A stretch of DNA of 32,301 nucleotides from Chloroflexota bacterium (GTDB taxonomy: Bacteria > Chloroflexota > Limnocylindria > Limnocylindrales > CSP1-4), in contig PLOC01000078.1 in the NCBI GenBank assembly GCA_003141955.1, positions 1 to 32,301 of the forward strand, written 5' to 3'. A program made the translations under genes and the position numbers. The notes under the pieces are model-generated. The model had not been told where the DNA came from and searched no databases. It saw nothing but the letters and a program-made list of their open reading frames with translations. Shown in pieces: positions 1-7,263 of the stretch. Numbering within the stretch: the stretch's first letter is position 1; every line of letters begins with the position of its first letter.

Positions 1-22
1 CCGATCTCGATGGGGGAGAGGG

Positions 23-1246
23 TCATGCGTCCAGCTTGACCTCGCCCGCGCCGTCGACGGCGGCGACGATGTAGACGCGGGGCTCGAGCCCGGTCTGGTT
101 CCGATACTGGGCCAGCACGGCGTCGCGCAGGGCTTCCTCCGCCCCGTGCTCGACCAGGTTCACGGTGCAGCCTCCGAAGCCTGCGCCGGTCATCCGGCTT
201 GCGACGACGCCGGGGACCGCCACGGCGATATCGACCATGGCGTCGAGCTCGGCGGAGCTCACTTCGTAGAGGTCCCGAAGCGATGCGTGCGAGGCCGCGA
301 AGAGCCGGCCGAGCGCATCGAGATCTCCGTCCCGGAGCGCTGCCACGGTGTCCATCACGCGCCCGTCTTCGCGGACGACGTGCTCGCAGCGACGGGCCAC
401 GACTTCGGGCAGCCGGTCCCGATTGCGCTCCAGCATCGCGTCATTGACGTCACGCAAAGACCTGACGCCCGGTTCGCGCTCGGCGATGAGCTTGACCCCG
501 AGCTCGCATTCCGAGCGTCGGGTGTTGTAGGCGGAGGCCTCGAGCCGGCGAGACGAGCCGGTTTCGCAGACGACGAGCGAGAGGCCCGCCGGCATCAGCG
601 CGGTCTTGAACTGGTTGATCCGACAGTCGATCAACAGCGCGTGTCCGGCCCGGCCGGCCGCGCTGGCGAACTGATCCATGATCCCGCAGTTGACGCCCAC
701 GTAGCGGTTCTCTCCTCGCTGCGCGATGGCGGCCATCGCGCCGGCGTCCGGCCGCGGCGCTCCGGGAACGGCAAGGGCACAGCTCGAGGCCATTTCGATC
801 GCGGCCGACGAGCTCAGCCCCGACCCGATCGGAACGGTGGAGTCCATCACGCCCCGGAAGCCGCGCACGCCCAGGCCGGCGTCCCGCATGGCCCAGGCCG
901 TGGCCGCGACGTAGTCGATCCAGGACCTGGCGCCGCGTGTCTCCGGTGAGAGCCCTGCCAGGGAGAACGAGCGAGTCTCCCCGAACTCGACGGAGGTCAG
1001 CTCCACCTCGGAGCGGTCCCATGGCCAGAACGCTATCCAGACCTCGCGGTCGATCGCGGCCGGCAGGACCAGTCCCTGGTTGTAGTCGGTGTGCTCGCCA
1101 ATGAGATTGACGCGCCCCGGGGCGCGAACCAGGCGGATTGGCCCGGAGGCTCCGGAATCGGCACCGGCCGGCAGCGCTTCGAGCTTGCCTCGCAGGGCGG
1201 CGGCTCGCGCCGCGGTCGAAGGGTTGCCGGTGTGTCCGTCGCTCAT
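23..1246 (-). CDS. galK: Galactokinase
   Basis: Phosphorylates alpha-D-galactose to galactose 1-phosphate with ATP, the first committed Leloir step, in the cytoplasm. The 407-residue product has the usual GHMP-kinase length and order: galactose-binding signature PGRVNLIGEHTDYNQG (residues 43-58, Glu51 and Asp54 binding sugar), ATP-binding glycine/serine loop PIGSGLSSSAA (139-149), catalytic Asp191 in MDQF, and the C-terminal motif RMTGAGFGGC. The ATG at 1246 has an AAGGAG Shine-Dalgarno 8 bases upstream. It is the last gene of galT - tatA-like - galK, all on the minus strand; 136 bases separate it from the tatA-like gene. galE and galM are not in the window. Identification is very secure from motifs and from galT nearby. 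Confidence 0.97.
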   Translation of the reverse strand: MSDGHTGNPSTAARAAALRGKLEALPAGADSGASGPIRLVRAPGRVNLIGEHTDYNQGLVLPAAIDREVWIAFWPWDRSEVELTSVEFGETRSFSLAGLSPETRGARSWIDYVAATAWAMRDAGLGVRGFRGVMDSTVPIGSGLSSSAAIEMASSCALAVPGAPRPDAGAMAAIAQRGENRYVGVNCGIMDQFASAAGRAGHALLIDCRINQFKTALMPAGLSLVVCETGSSRRLEASAYNTRRSECELGVKLIAEREPGVRSLRDVNDAMLERNRDRLPEVVARRCEHVVREDGRVMDTVAALRDGDLDALGRLFAASHASLRDLYEVSSAELDAMVDIAVAVPGVVASRMTGAGFGGCTVNLVEHGAEEALRDAVLAQYRNQTGLEPRVYIVAAVDGAGEVKLDA

Positions 1247-1382
1247 TCCATTGGCTCCTTCGCTCTGCAGCCGCGGCGGCCGGTTTCAGCTGAATCGGCC
1301 CTGGCCTCGACCCTCGTCTCAGCGCGGAGGTCGTGGAACGAGGCCGAGATGCAGGCTGAGGCCGACCTCGAGCCCGTAACTC

Positions 1383-1784
1383 TCAGCCGACACTCGGGGA
1401 CGAGGGGGGTTGCTGCTCGGTGGAGTTCGGCAGCGGGTCGCCGGCCGGAACGATCGGAGCGGGCGCAGCCGGCGCGGCCTGGACGGTGCCCATGACCGGG
1501 TAGTTGACCGGCGCGGGCGCCGCCGGCGCGGGATATGCCGGCCCGGCCGCGTAGTAGGACTGGGCCGGTGGGGCGGGCTGCATCGGCTGGGGGGTGTTCG
1601 CGGGCGGCGCCATCGTTCCGGCCATCGCTCCGGTCACCGTGTCGGTAATCCCGGAGGTGGCCTTCTGGAACTCGCGGAGACTCCTGCCGATCGCGGCGCC
1701 CACCTCGGGCAGCTTCCCCGGTCCGACCACGATCAGCGCGACCAGCATGATGATCAACAGGTGGGCGGGTGAAAGGCCAGCCAT
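1383..1784 (-). CDS. tatA: TatA/TatE-like twin-arginine translocase subunit (paralog 1)
   Basis: A 133-residue protein with the TatA plan: a short periplasmic start, one membrane helix (about residues 6-19, LLIIMLVALIVVGPGKLP), the conserved hinge GPGKLPEVG, then an amphipathic helix (GAAIGRSLREFQKAT). TatA family members oligomerise to form the export pore for folded proteins with twin-arginine signals. The remaining ~80 residues are a low-complexity Ala/Pro tail. The start at 1784 is chosen because AGAAGGA lies just upstream and the TatA core begins at once; a longer reading frame would run back through galT. It sits between galT (46 bases away) and galK, an odd place for a Tat component. 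A second paralog lies at 3956-4399. TatB is a possible alternative name; TatC is not in the window. Confidence 0.85.
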   Translation of the reverse strand: MAGLSPAHLLIIMLVALIVVGPGKLPEVGAAIGRSLREFQKATSGITDTVTGAMAGTMAPPANTPQPMQPAPPAQSYYAAGPAYPAPAAPAPVNYPVMGTVQAAPAAPAPIVPAGDPLPNSTEQQPPSSPSVG

Positions 1785-1828
1785 GCAGTTCCTTCTCTTC
1801 CTCGGTTGTCGCCTGCAGCCGCGGGGCT

Positions 1829-1856
1829 CCTCAGCCGCCCGGTTGGGCGGCTGAGG
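1829..1856 (-). terminator. Perfect 12-bp hairpin over the galT stop codon
   Basis: The arms 1829-1840 (CCTCAGCCGCCC) and 1845-1856 (GGGCGGCTGAGG) are perfectly complementary around a 4-base loop. The galT stop codon lies inside the hairpin, which ends about 45 bases before the tatA-like start. There is no T run, so it may be an attenuator, an mRNA-stabilising element or a weak terminator that lowers expression of the downstream tatA-like and galK genes. Confidence 0.5.
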
Positions 1857-2928
1857 GACTGGCGGCGTTGATCGCCGATCGTAGTCGTTCTGCGGCATCT
1901 TCGGCGGTTATGTCGCGCTGCGGCTCGGAGAGGAGCTCGTAGCCGACCATGAACTTGCGAACCGTCGCCCGCAGGAGCGGCGGATAGAAGTGGGCGTGAA
2001 GCTGCCAGTGAGGACGGTCGACACCGTCGAACGGCGCCTGGTGCCATCCCATCGAGTAGGGGAACGGCGCCCCGAACAGTCCGTCGTAGCCGCGCAGCAA
2101 GCCTAGCAGCCGATCGGCCAGCAAGTCGCGCGCGCGATCGTCCAGGTCCGGGAGCCGCGAGACGGGCCGTCGGGGGATGACCAATGTCTCGAACGGCCAC
2201 GTTGCCCAGTACGGGACGACGGTCAGCCAGTCATCGTCGCTTCCTAGCTCTCTGGGGCCACCGGCTTCCTGGTCAGCGTAGTCGAGCAGCAACCGCCGGC
2301 CCGTGGCCTCGAAGTGGCGGCGCCCGGTCGCGTCCTCCTTCTCCGCCTCGCGCGGCAGGGCGTCCCCGGCCCAGATCTGGCCGTGCGGGTGAGGGTTCGA
2401 GGCCCCCATCGCCGAGCCTCGGTTCTCGAAGACCTGGACCCACTCGAACTGTTCGCCCAGAGAGGCCGTCTGACTAGCCCACAGATCCACGACGGTCCGC
2501 ACCTGGCCGGCCCCCATAAGCGACAGGCTCAGGTCGTGGCGCGGCGAGAAGCAGATGACCCGGCAGGTGCCGCGTCCGCTCTCCGCTCGCAGCAGGCCGT
2601 CTTGCACCGATGCCTCGGGCGTGTCCGGTCGCAGGGCGGCGAAGTCGTTGGTGAACACGAAGGTTGAGTTGTATACGGGGTTCCGCTCGCCGTTGGCCCG
2701 CGAGTTGCCCGGGCACAGGTAGCAGGACGGGTCGTATGTGGGCAGGTTCGCCGGCGGCGGGACCTCCTCGCGGCCGAGCCACGGTCGGCTTGTCCGTTCA
2801 GCCGAAACCAGCAGCCACTCGTCGGTGAGGGCGTTGTATCGGCGGTGCGGCTGCGACAGCAGCACGGCCGGGGATGGGACCCTGCTCAAGCCTGCTCTCC
2901 GAGCTTGCGCGGACCGGCTGGCCGGCAT
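1831..2928 (-). CDS. galT: Galactose-1-phosphate uridylyltransferase
   Basis: Exchanges UMP between UDP-glucose and galactose 1-phosphate, the central Leloir reaction. The 365-residue HIT-superfamily protein shows the expected marks: [22 protein letters not shown] near the N-terminus, the zinc-ligand-like pair C69/C72 in CYLCPG, His131 in SPRHDLSL, and the active site [11 protein letters not shown] with His180-Pro-His182, His182 being the expected uridylylated nucleophile. The ATG at 2928 has no obvious Shine-Dalgarno sequence. A TTG at 2889 has GGAG 7 bases upstream and would remove 13 poorly conserved residues, so the real start may be there; its first bases would overlap the stop of a small upstream ORF (TTGA). 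First recognisable enzyme gene of the minus-strand gal cluster. Confidence 0.95.
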   Translation of the reverse strand: MPASRSAQARRAGLSRVPSPAVLLSQPHRRYNALTDEWLLVSAERTSRPWLGREEVPPPANLPTYDPSCYLCPGNSRANGERNPVYNSTFVFTNDFAALRPDTPEASVQDGLLRAESGRGTCRVICFSPRHDLSLSLMGAGQVRTVVDLWASQTASLGEQFEWVQVFENRGSAMGASNPHPHGQIWAGDALPREAEKEDATGRRHFEATGRRLLLDYADQEAGGPRELGSDDDWLTVVPYWATWPFETLVIPRRPVSRLPDLDDRARDLLADRLLGLLRGYDGLFGAPFPYSMGWHQAPFDGVDRPHWQLHAHFYPPLLRATVRKFMVGYELLSEPQRDITAEDAAERLRSAINAASPSAAQPGG

Positions 2929-3044
2929 CGGCCGCCATCGATGGCGCGAGCAATGCGAACCGTGCCCTGGTCGTGGGCGTGCTTCGTCATAACGGTCGGC
3001 CGCTGCCTGGCCGGCGCGAGTCTCTGGATGCCCGCAACGAGCAC
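2886..3044 (-). CDS. Candidate small ORF coupled to galT
   Basis: A possible 52-residue product that I do not recognise. It is supported only by signals: a GTG at 3044 with GGAGGAG placed 6 bases upstream, GC-rich third positions like the neighbouring genes, and a stop codon that overlaps the likely TTG start of galT in a TTGA arrangement, as in translationally coupled genes. The reading frame stays open to an ATG at 3113, which would give 75 residues. The product is Arg/Ala/Pro-rich, with no membrane segment or familiar motif. It could be a leader peptide, a remnant of a larger gene, or a chance frame in GC-rich DNA. Confidence 0.3.
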   Translation of the reverse strand: MLVAGIQRLAPARQRPTVMTKHAHDQGTVRIARAIDGGRCRPAGPRKLGEQA

Positions 3045-3328
3045 GCGCGCCTCCTCCGTCAGTCGCTCAACTGGCCCGTAACCCAATCTGTCTCCGCTCG
3101 ATGGCGTGCCCATCCGGCCCCGCGCCCTCGCAATCCTGCCGCAGTCAACTTGTTAAGTCAACGTTTTCCACCACAATCGCACGCTTTCCGGTGTTCCGCC
3201 TTGGGGTCTAAGGCGCTCGGGCCGGCGGATCGCGACGGCCTGTTGGTTCCTGTTGAAACCACGCCGTCCTCCCAGCCCGGGTCTGGACGCACGGACACCC
3301 GCGAAAGCATCCCCACAGGGCGTCCGGC
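3045..3328. other. Non-coding stretch upstream of the gal cluster
   Basis: Apart from the small-ORF extension up to about 3113, I see no gene here. The stretch contains the AT-rich patch at 3141-3168, the most likely site of the gal promoter, and the 3' side of the membrane-protein gene that ends at 3329. Confidence 0.5.
3141..3168 (-). promoter_or_regulatory. Possible gal promoter/operator patch
   Basis: An AT-rich island in otherwise very GC-rich DNA. On the minus strand it carries two copies of GTTGACT 13 bases apart (3143-3149 and 3156-3162), each containing a TTGACT that could serve as a -35 box. The copy at 3156-3162 has a weak CAGGAT 17 bases downstream as -10. The direct repeat could equally be a repressor site. 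No regulator gene is next to it. Confidence 0.3.
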
Positions 3329-3742
3329 TCAGTGCGGCCCGACCAGCGTGCCGACCACGAGGCCGAGCATCACCACGACCGCGACCAGGACTATGAACAC
3401 CGGCCATGTCGCAATCGCGACCAGTCGACCGCGCCGCGAAGCCGGGGCCGCCGCGGCAGCTCGGGCCTCCTCCGCCCGCAGCCGCGAGGCTCGCGTGGCG
3501 CTCAGCAGCCAGCGGACGGTGACCCCGAACGGCACGAACGCGACCGCCACCAGTGGGATGGAGAAGATCCCGAGCCAGTGGGCGGCGTATACCACGGCGC
3601 CCAGAACGACCACTGTGAGCACGGCCCAGGCGAGCTGACCCAGCGTCGACCGCCGGGACCGGCCGCTCCGTCGCTCCCAGATGAGTATCTGGAACGAGAG
3701 GGCAGCCGCCCCAATTGCCGCAAGAACGATCAGCCACTTCAT
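3329..3742 (-). CDS. Small integral membrane protein of unknown function
   Basis: A 137-residue protein, not recognised as a named family. It starts at the ATG at 3742, directly in a hydrophobic segment (MKWLIVLAAIGAAALSFQILIW). Two further hydrophobic stretches follow at about residues 35-80, then a basic Ala-rich cytoplasmic loop (about 81-105, with RASRLRAEEARAAAAA), and a last long helix (about 106-133) rich in Val/Ile. Four membrane helices are likely. It lies between the gal cluster and the divergent second tatA-like gene, with no tight spacing to either. The frame stays open further upstream, but that extension is low-complexity antisense of the PQY repeats and is not believed. Confidence 0.6.
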   Translation of the reverse strand: MKWLIVLAAIGAAALSFQILIWERRSGRSRRSTLGQLAWAVLTVVVLGAVVYAAHWLGIFSIPLVAVAFVPFGVTVRWLLSATRASRLRAEEARAAAAAPASRRGRLVAIATWPVFIVLVAVVVMLGLVVGTLVGPH

Positions 3743-3955
3743 GTCGGCGACAAGTCTAGGTCCCGGGTCCGCCGGCCACAGGAGGCCGTAGCGGGCCCGT
3801 CTCGGGGTCAGACACCCACCCTCGCGTGCTGCGCGTCTGCTCAACGGGTGTGACTCGGCCGCTCTCAAGGAGTATTGTTGGTGCGGCGGTGAAGGTATCT
3901 CGACCGCCTCGTAGGACGTGGCCCACGTTACAGTCGGCCCGCAAGGAGAAACGTC

Positions 3956-4399
3956 ATGCCGTGGGGCCTCACTCCCGCCCACCTCATCATCATCCTCGTG
4001 ATCGTGCTGATCGTCGTTGGGCCCGGCAAGCTGCCGGACACGGGGGCGGCGCTTGGCAAGGCTCTGCGCGGCTTCAAGGACGCCGTGGAGACAGGCGAGA
4101 CGCCGCATCCTGCGCCGCAGCAGCCGGTTCCGCCAGTCCAGCCTCAGGCACCGGTCTACCCGGCGCAGTACGCGCCGCAGCAGCCGCAGCAGCCGCAGTA
4201 CACGCCGCAGCAGCCGCAGTACGCGCCGCCGCAGTACGCGCCGCCGCAGTACGCCCCGCAGCAGCCGTACGCCCAGGCACCCTACCCGCAGCAGCCGATG
4301 CCGGCTCAGCCCTATATTCCGCAGGCTGGACAGCCGGCTCCGTTCGTGCCGACCGATCAGCCGGTTGCGCCGCAGGCTGAGCCGCCCCGCCAGGGGTAA
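3956..4399 (+). CDS. tatA: TatA/TatE-like protein with PQY-repeat tail (paralog 2)
   Basis: A 147-residue TatA-type protein. Residues 1-45 hold the membrane helix and hinge (LIIILVIVLIVVGPGKLPD) and the amphipathic helix (GAALGKALRGFKDAVE), closely matching the paralog at 1383-1784. The rest (about residues 50-147) is a Pro/Gln/Tyr-rich disordered tail with repeated PQYAP and PQQP units. AAGGAG sits 7 bases upstream of the ATG, a good ribosome site. The gene is divergent from the small membrane protein and convergent with the Kelch lipoprotein. The core fits a Tat pore subunit; the long tail is unlike E. coli TatA and may be an accessory interaction region. No tatC is nearby. Confidence 0.85.
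   Translation: MPWGLTPAHLIIILVIVLIVVGPGKLPDTGAALGKALRGFKDAVETGETPHPAPQQPVPPVQPQAPVYPAQYAPQQPQQPQYTPQQPQYAPPQYAPPQYAPQQPYAQAPYPQQPMPAQPYIPQAGQPAPFVPTDQPVAPQAEPPRQG
4165..4290 (+). repeat. Degenerate tandem repeat coding for PQQP/PQYAP
   Basis: Within the tatA-like gene, units such as CCGCAGTACGCG and CCGCAGCAG are tandemly repeated, for example around 4217-4251, and stay in frame. The array encodes the PQY tail and is the kind of sequence that expands or contracts by slippage. Confidence 0.7.
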
Positions 4400-4650
4400 T
4401 CGAGGCAACCCGGCTGGCTCTCGAGGACTTGGTTCTCCTGCAGCCTGCCCACGGTTCTGACGGGCTGGTTCGACGAGACTCCATCTGGCCTCGTAGATCT
4501 GACGGTTCTATCGACGCGTCGAGATCGCGCACGCCGGCCCACGCGATCTGCAGCCATGGAGGGCGCGCCACGCAGTAGCCGATGGCGTTAGCTTCGATCT
4601 GCCGGCGGCTCGCGCCCGCAGCGGGCGACGCGCCTCCGGGCGACGCCGGG
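4400..4650. other. Intergenic stretch between convergent genes
   Basis: No credible gene is seen between the convergent tatA-like and Kelch genes. Near 4610-4650 there are GC-rich inverted repeats (CGCCC/GGGCG arms and a repeated GGGCGACGC) that could fold downstream of the Kelch gene. They lack a T run, so they are only a possible terminator. Confidence 0.35.
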
Positions 4651-5862
4651 CTAGGGCTGATACAACTCCGCCGAGTCGAGGACCGTGTCGGCGTCCGCCC
4701 CGCCTGCGACCAGGATCTGGCCATTGGCCAGCGTGGTCGCGGTGTGGTTGCCGCGGGCGTCGTTGAGCGAGCCCGTCGCCGTGAACGACCCACTGGACGG
4801 GTCGAACAACTCGGCCGAGGCCAGGCCATTCCCGTCAGCGTCCACGCCGCCGATCAGCAGGACAAGGCCGTTCGGTAGCAAGTTGGCCGTATGGGCGACC
4901 CGCGGGGTCGTCATCGCCTCCGTGGCCGTGAACGTCCCCGCCGAAGGGTCGAATAGTTCCGCGCTCTGGAGGAGCGTTTCGTTGGCGTCCTCGCCGCCCG
5001 CGACAAGGACCTGGCCGTTGGCCAGCAGCGTGGCGGTCTGGCCGAATCGCTCGGTCGTCATCGAGCCGGTCGCGGTGAAGGTGCCTGAGGTTGGGTTGTA
5101 GATCTCGGCGGTGGCCACCGTGTCGCCATTCTCGTCCTGGCCGCCCGCGAGCAGGACGGTGCCGTCCTTCAGGAGCGTGGCGGTCTGGCCCCACCGACCG
5201 GAAGTCATCTGGCCGGTGGGAGTGAAGGTGTTGGTGCTCGGATCGAAGAGTTCGGCCGAGGCGATCCCGTAGTTGTTTACGTCTGCGCCTCCGGCGATGA
5301 GGACCTTGCCGTTCTGGAGGAGCGTGGCCGTCTGGTTCACGCGCCCTACCGACATCTTGCCGGCAGTGGTGAACGTCCCGTTGGAGGGGTCGAAGATCTC
5401 GGCGGAGTCGAGCGGCACAACGCCCTCGTTCTCGCCCCCGGTGACCAGCACCCGGCCGTCCTGGAGCACCGTCTCCGTCTGGCCCCAGCGCGGAATCTTC
5501 ATCGATCCGGTCGCAGTGAACTTCCCGGTCTTGGGGTCGAAGATCTCGGCAGAAGCCAGCGTGGCGCCATTGTCGTCCTGGCCGCCTAGGATCAGGACTC
5601 GGCCGTCGGCCAGCAGGCCGTCAGTTTGGGATCTGCGCGGGGTCGTCATCGATCCGGTCGCCGTGAACTTGCCTATCGGGATCGCCGAAGGAGCGGCGGC
5701 GGATGTGCTGGGCGCGGAGGACGGTGCGGCCGAGGCCGCAGAGGCGCCATTGGTCATCGAGGGGGTCGGAACGAGGAGATTTGGCGTCGCCGTTTGGGTC
5801 CCGCACCCGGCTATGGCCAACAGGACGAGCGCACTGCTCGCAACCCGCAACAAGAAGCGCAC
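4651..5862 (-). CDS. Kelch-repeat lipoprotein (seven-bladed propeller)
   Basis: A 403-residue predicted surface lipoprotein. From the GTG at 5862 the product opens with RFLLRVASSALVLLAIAGC, a lipoprotein signal whose lipobox IAGC places the lipid on Cys20. A Ser/Ala/Pro/Thr linker (about 21-63) follows, then seven repeats of about 49 residues. Each reads roughly GxFTATGSM..R..QTATLL.NGxVLVAGG...AELFDPS, the Kelch/galactose-oxidase-like blade, so a closed seven-bladed beta-propeller is likely. GGGAGGA lies 6 bases before the GTG; an ATG at 5889 is in frame but has no such signal. Function is unknown; such propellers commonly bind glycans or proteins outside the cell. It is divergent from the nucleoside hydrolase gene. 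Confidence 0.85.
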   Translation of the reverse strand: MRFLLRVASSALVLLAIAGCGTQTATPNLLVPTPSMTNGASAASAAPSSAPSTSAAAPSAIPIGKFTATGSMTTPRRSQTDGLLADGRVLILGGQDDNGATLASAEIFDPKTGKFTATGSMKIPRWGQTETVLQDGRVLVTGGENEGVVPLDSAEIFDPSNGTFTTAGKMSVGRVNQTATLLQNGKVLIAGGADVNNYGIASAELFDPSTNTFTPTGQMTSGRWGQTATLLKDGTVLLAGGQDENGDTVATAEIYNPTSGTFTATGSMTTERFGQTATLLANGQVLVAGGEDANETLLQSAELFDPSAGTFTATEAMTTPRVAHTANLLPNGLVLLIGGVDADGNGLASAELFDPSSGSFTATGSLNDARGNHTATTLANGQILVAGGADADTVLDSAELYQP

Positions 5863-6000
5863 GCCGCTTCCTCCCTTTCGATTCCACATTCCCCGGCGCA
5901 GGACGATCCGGCGCAACACCGCCAGTCTACCCAGTCCGCGCGGAGAGGAGTTTCTGGCGCGGGTCGGGCCATGCGGGTCTCGCCTGCCCGCCGCCCGGAC

Positions 6001-7134
6001 ATGGCATACGATCCGGTCGTGAGCGAGACTGCCGCGGAGCGCGGCACCCAGCAGACCCCGATGATCGTCGACTGCGACACCGGCATCGACGACAGCCTGG
6101 CGCTGCTCTACGCCGCCGCCTCCCCCGACTGTGACCTGGTGGCCGTGACCTGCACCGGCGGCAACGTGGACGCTCGCCAGGTCGCGGAGAATACCCGCGC
6201 CGTGCTGGAACTGGCCGGACGTTCGGACGTGGAGGTGGCGATCGGCCGCGAGACGCCGCTGGCCCGGCCACTCGTCACCACGCCCGAGACCCATGGACCG
6301 CGCGGCATCGGCTACGCGGAGCTGCCTCCGGCCCGCATGCCGCTCTCCCCGCGTCTCAGCCCCGACCTGATCGTCGAGGAAGCCCGCCGCCGCCCCGGCG
6401 AGCTGACCCTGGTGACGCTGGCGCCGCTCACCAACGTGGCCCTGGCCGTGTTGCGCGAGCCCGAGCTGCCGCGGCTGCTTCGCCGAGTGGTGATCATGGG
6501 CGGCTCGTACCGGTCCGCCGGAAACACCGCGCCCACCACCGAATGGAACGTCAGCGTCGACCCGGAGGCGGCGCGGATCGTCTTCGAGGCGTTCGGAGGT
6601 GCGGGGCCGAATGCCGGGCCGAACGCGCGCCCGGCTCGACCGACCGCGCTTGGGTTGGACGTGACCGAACGAGCCAAGCTCTTGCCCGAGCACCTGGCCC
6701 GGCTGGCCGCGCTGGCCGGCTGTGAGCCCGACGGTTCGGTCCCGCGTGGCGGCGCGGCCGCCGCGGCGGCTCGTGGCGGCTCGGCCGTCAACCCGATCGT
6801 CCGCTACCTTGCCGACGCGCTCCGGTTCTACATGGAGTTCCACAGCCGCTACGACCACTTCTACGGCGCCTTCATCCACGACCCGCTGGCCCTGGCCGCG
6901 GCTCTGGATCCGACCCTGGTGCGGACCGAGGCGGTGACCGTCGACGTGGAGCTGGGCGGGCGCCTCACCACCGGCGAGACCGTGACGGACTGGCGCCGCG
7001 TGTGGGGCAGGCCGCCGAATGTGGATGTCGCCGTCGAAGCGGATATCGGCCGCTTCTTCGAGCGCTTCATCGAGCGAGTCGGCGGGCTGGCCGCGCGGCG
7101 CGATCCGGGCGCCCCGCCGCGCGATCTCGCCTGA
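6001..7134 (+). CDS. Inosine-uridine-preferring nucleoside hydrolase family protein
   Basis: Hydrolyses the N-glycosidic bond of nucleosides to base plus ribose, typically for salvage. The 377-residue protein has the calcium-binding Asp cluster DCDTGIDD (residues 24-31), APLTNVALAV, VIMGGSYRSAGN, the EWNVSVDPEAA motif with substrate-side Asn/Asp, and the late conserved His in AFIHDPLALAAALDP. An Ala/Gly/Pro-rich insertion (with repeated GPNA) lies between the EWNVSVDPEAA region and the C-terminal helices. The ATG at 6001 is the best start before the motif; GTG 6019 and ATG 6061 are alternatives. The ECF transporter genes follow 129 bases downstream on the same strand, suggesting import and cleavage of nucleosides. 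Substrate preference cannot be read from sequence. Confidence 0.9.
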   Translation: MAYDPVVSETAAERGTQQTPMIVDCDTGIDDSLALLYAAASPDCDLVAVTCTGGNVDARQVAENTRAVLELAGRSDVEVAIGRETPLARPLVTTPETHGPRGIGYAELPPARMPLSPRLSPDLIVEEARRRPGELTLVTLAPLTNVALAVLREPELPRLLRRVVIMGGSYRSAGNTAPTTEWNVSVDPEAARIVFEAFGGAGPNAGPNARPARPTALGLDVTERAKLLPEHLARLAALAGCEPDGSVPRGGAAAAAARGGSAVNPIVRYLADALRFYMEFHSRYDHFYGAFIHDPLALAAALDPTLVRTEAVTVDVELGGRLTTGETVTDWRRVWGRPPNVDVAVEADIGRFFERFIERVGGLAARRDPGAPPRDLA

Positions 7135-7263
7135 CGCCGCCGCGCGGACATTGGGGAGCTTGTGGCGCGTTCGGCGTGACGGCCGAGCGTCAGACCTGCC
7201 AAGCTTTCGCGGCGCGGCACCCGAACATCCTGACCTGGCCGCGCCAACTGCCGGAGGTCTTCG

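Noticed and set aside
1243-1251. Mini-ORF ATG GAA TGA overlapping the galK start
   Set aside because: The AAGGAG is ideally placed (8 bases) for the galK ATG and too close (3 bases) to the mini-ORF ATG, so the overlap looks like chance.
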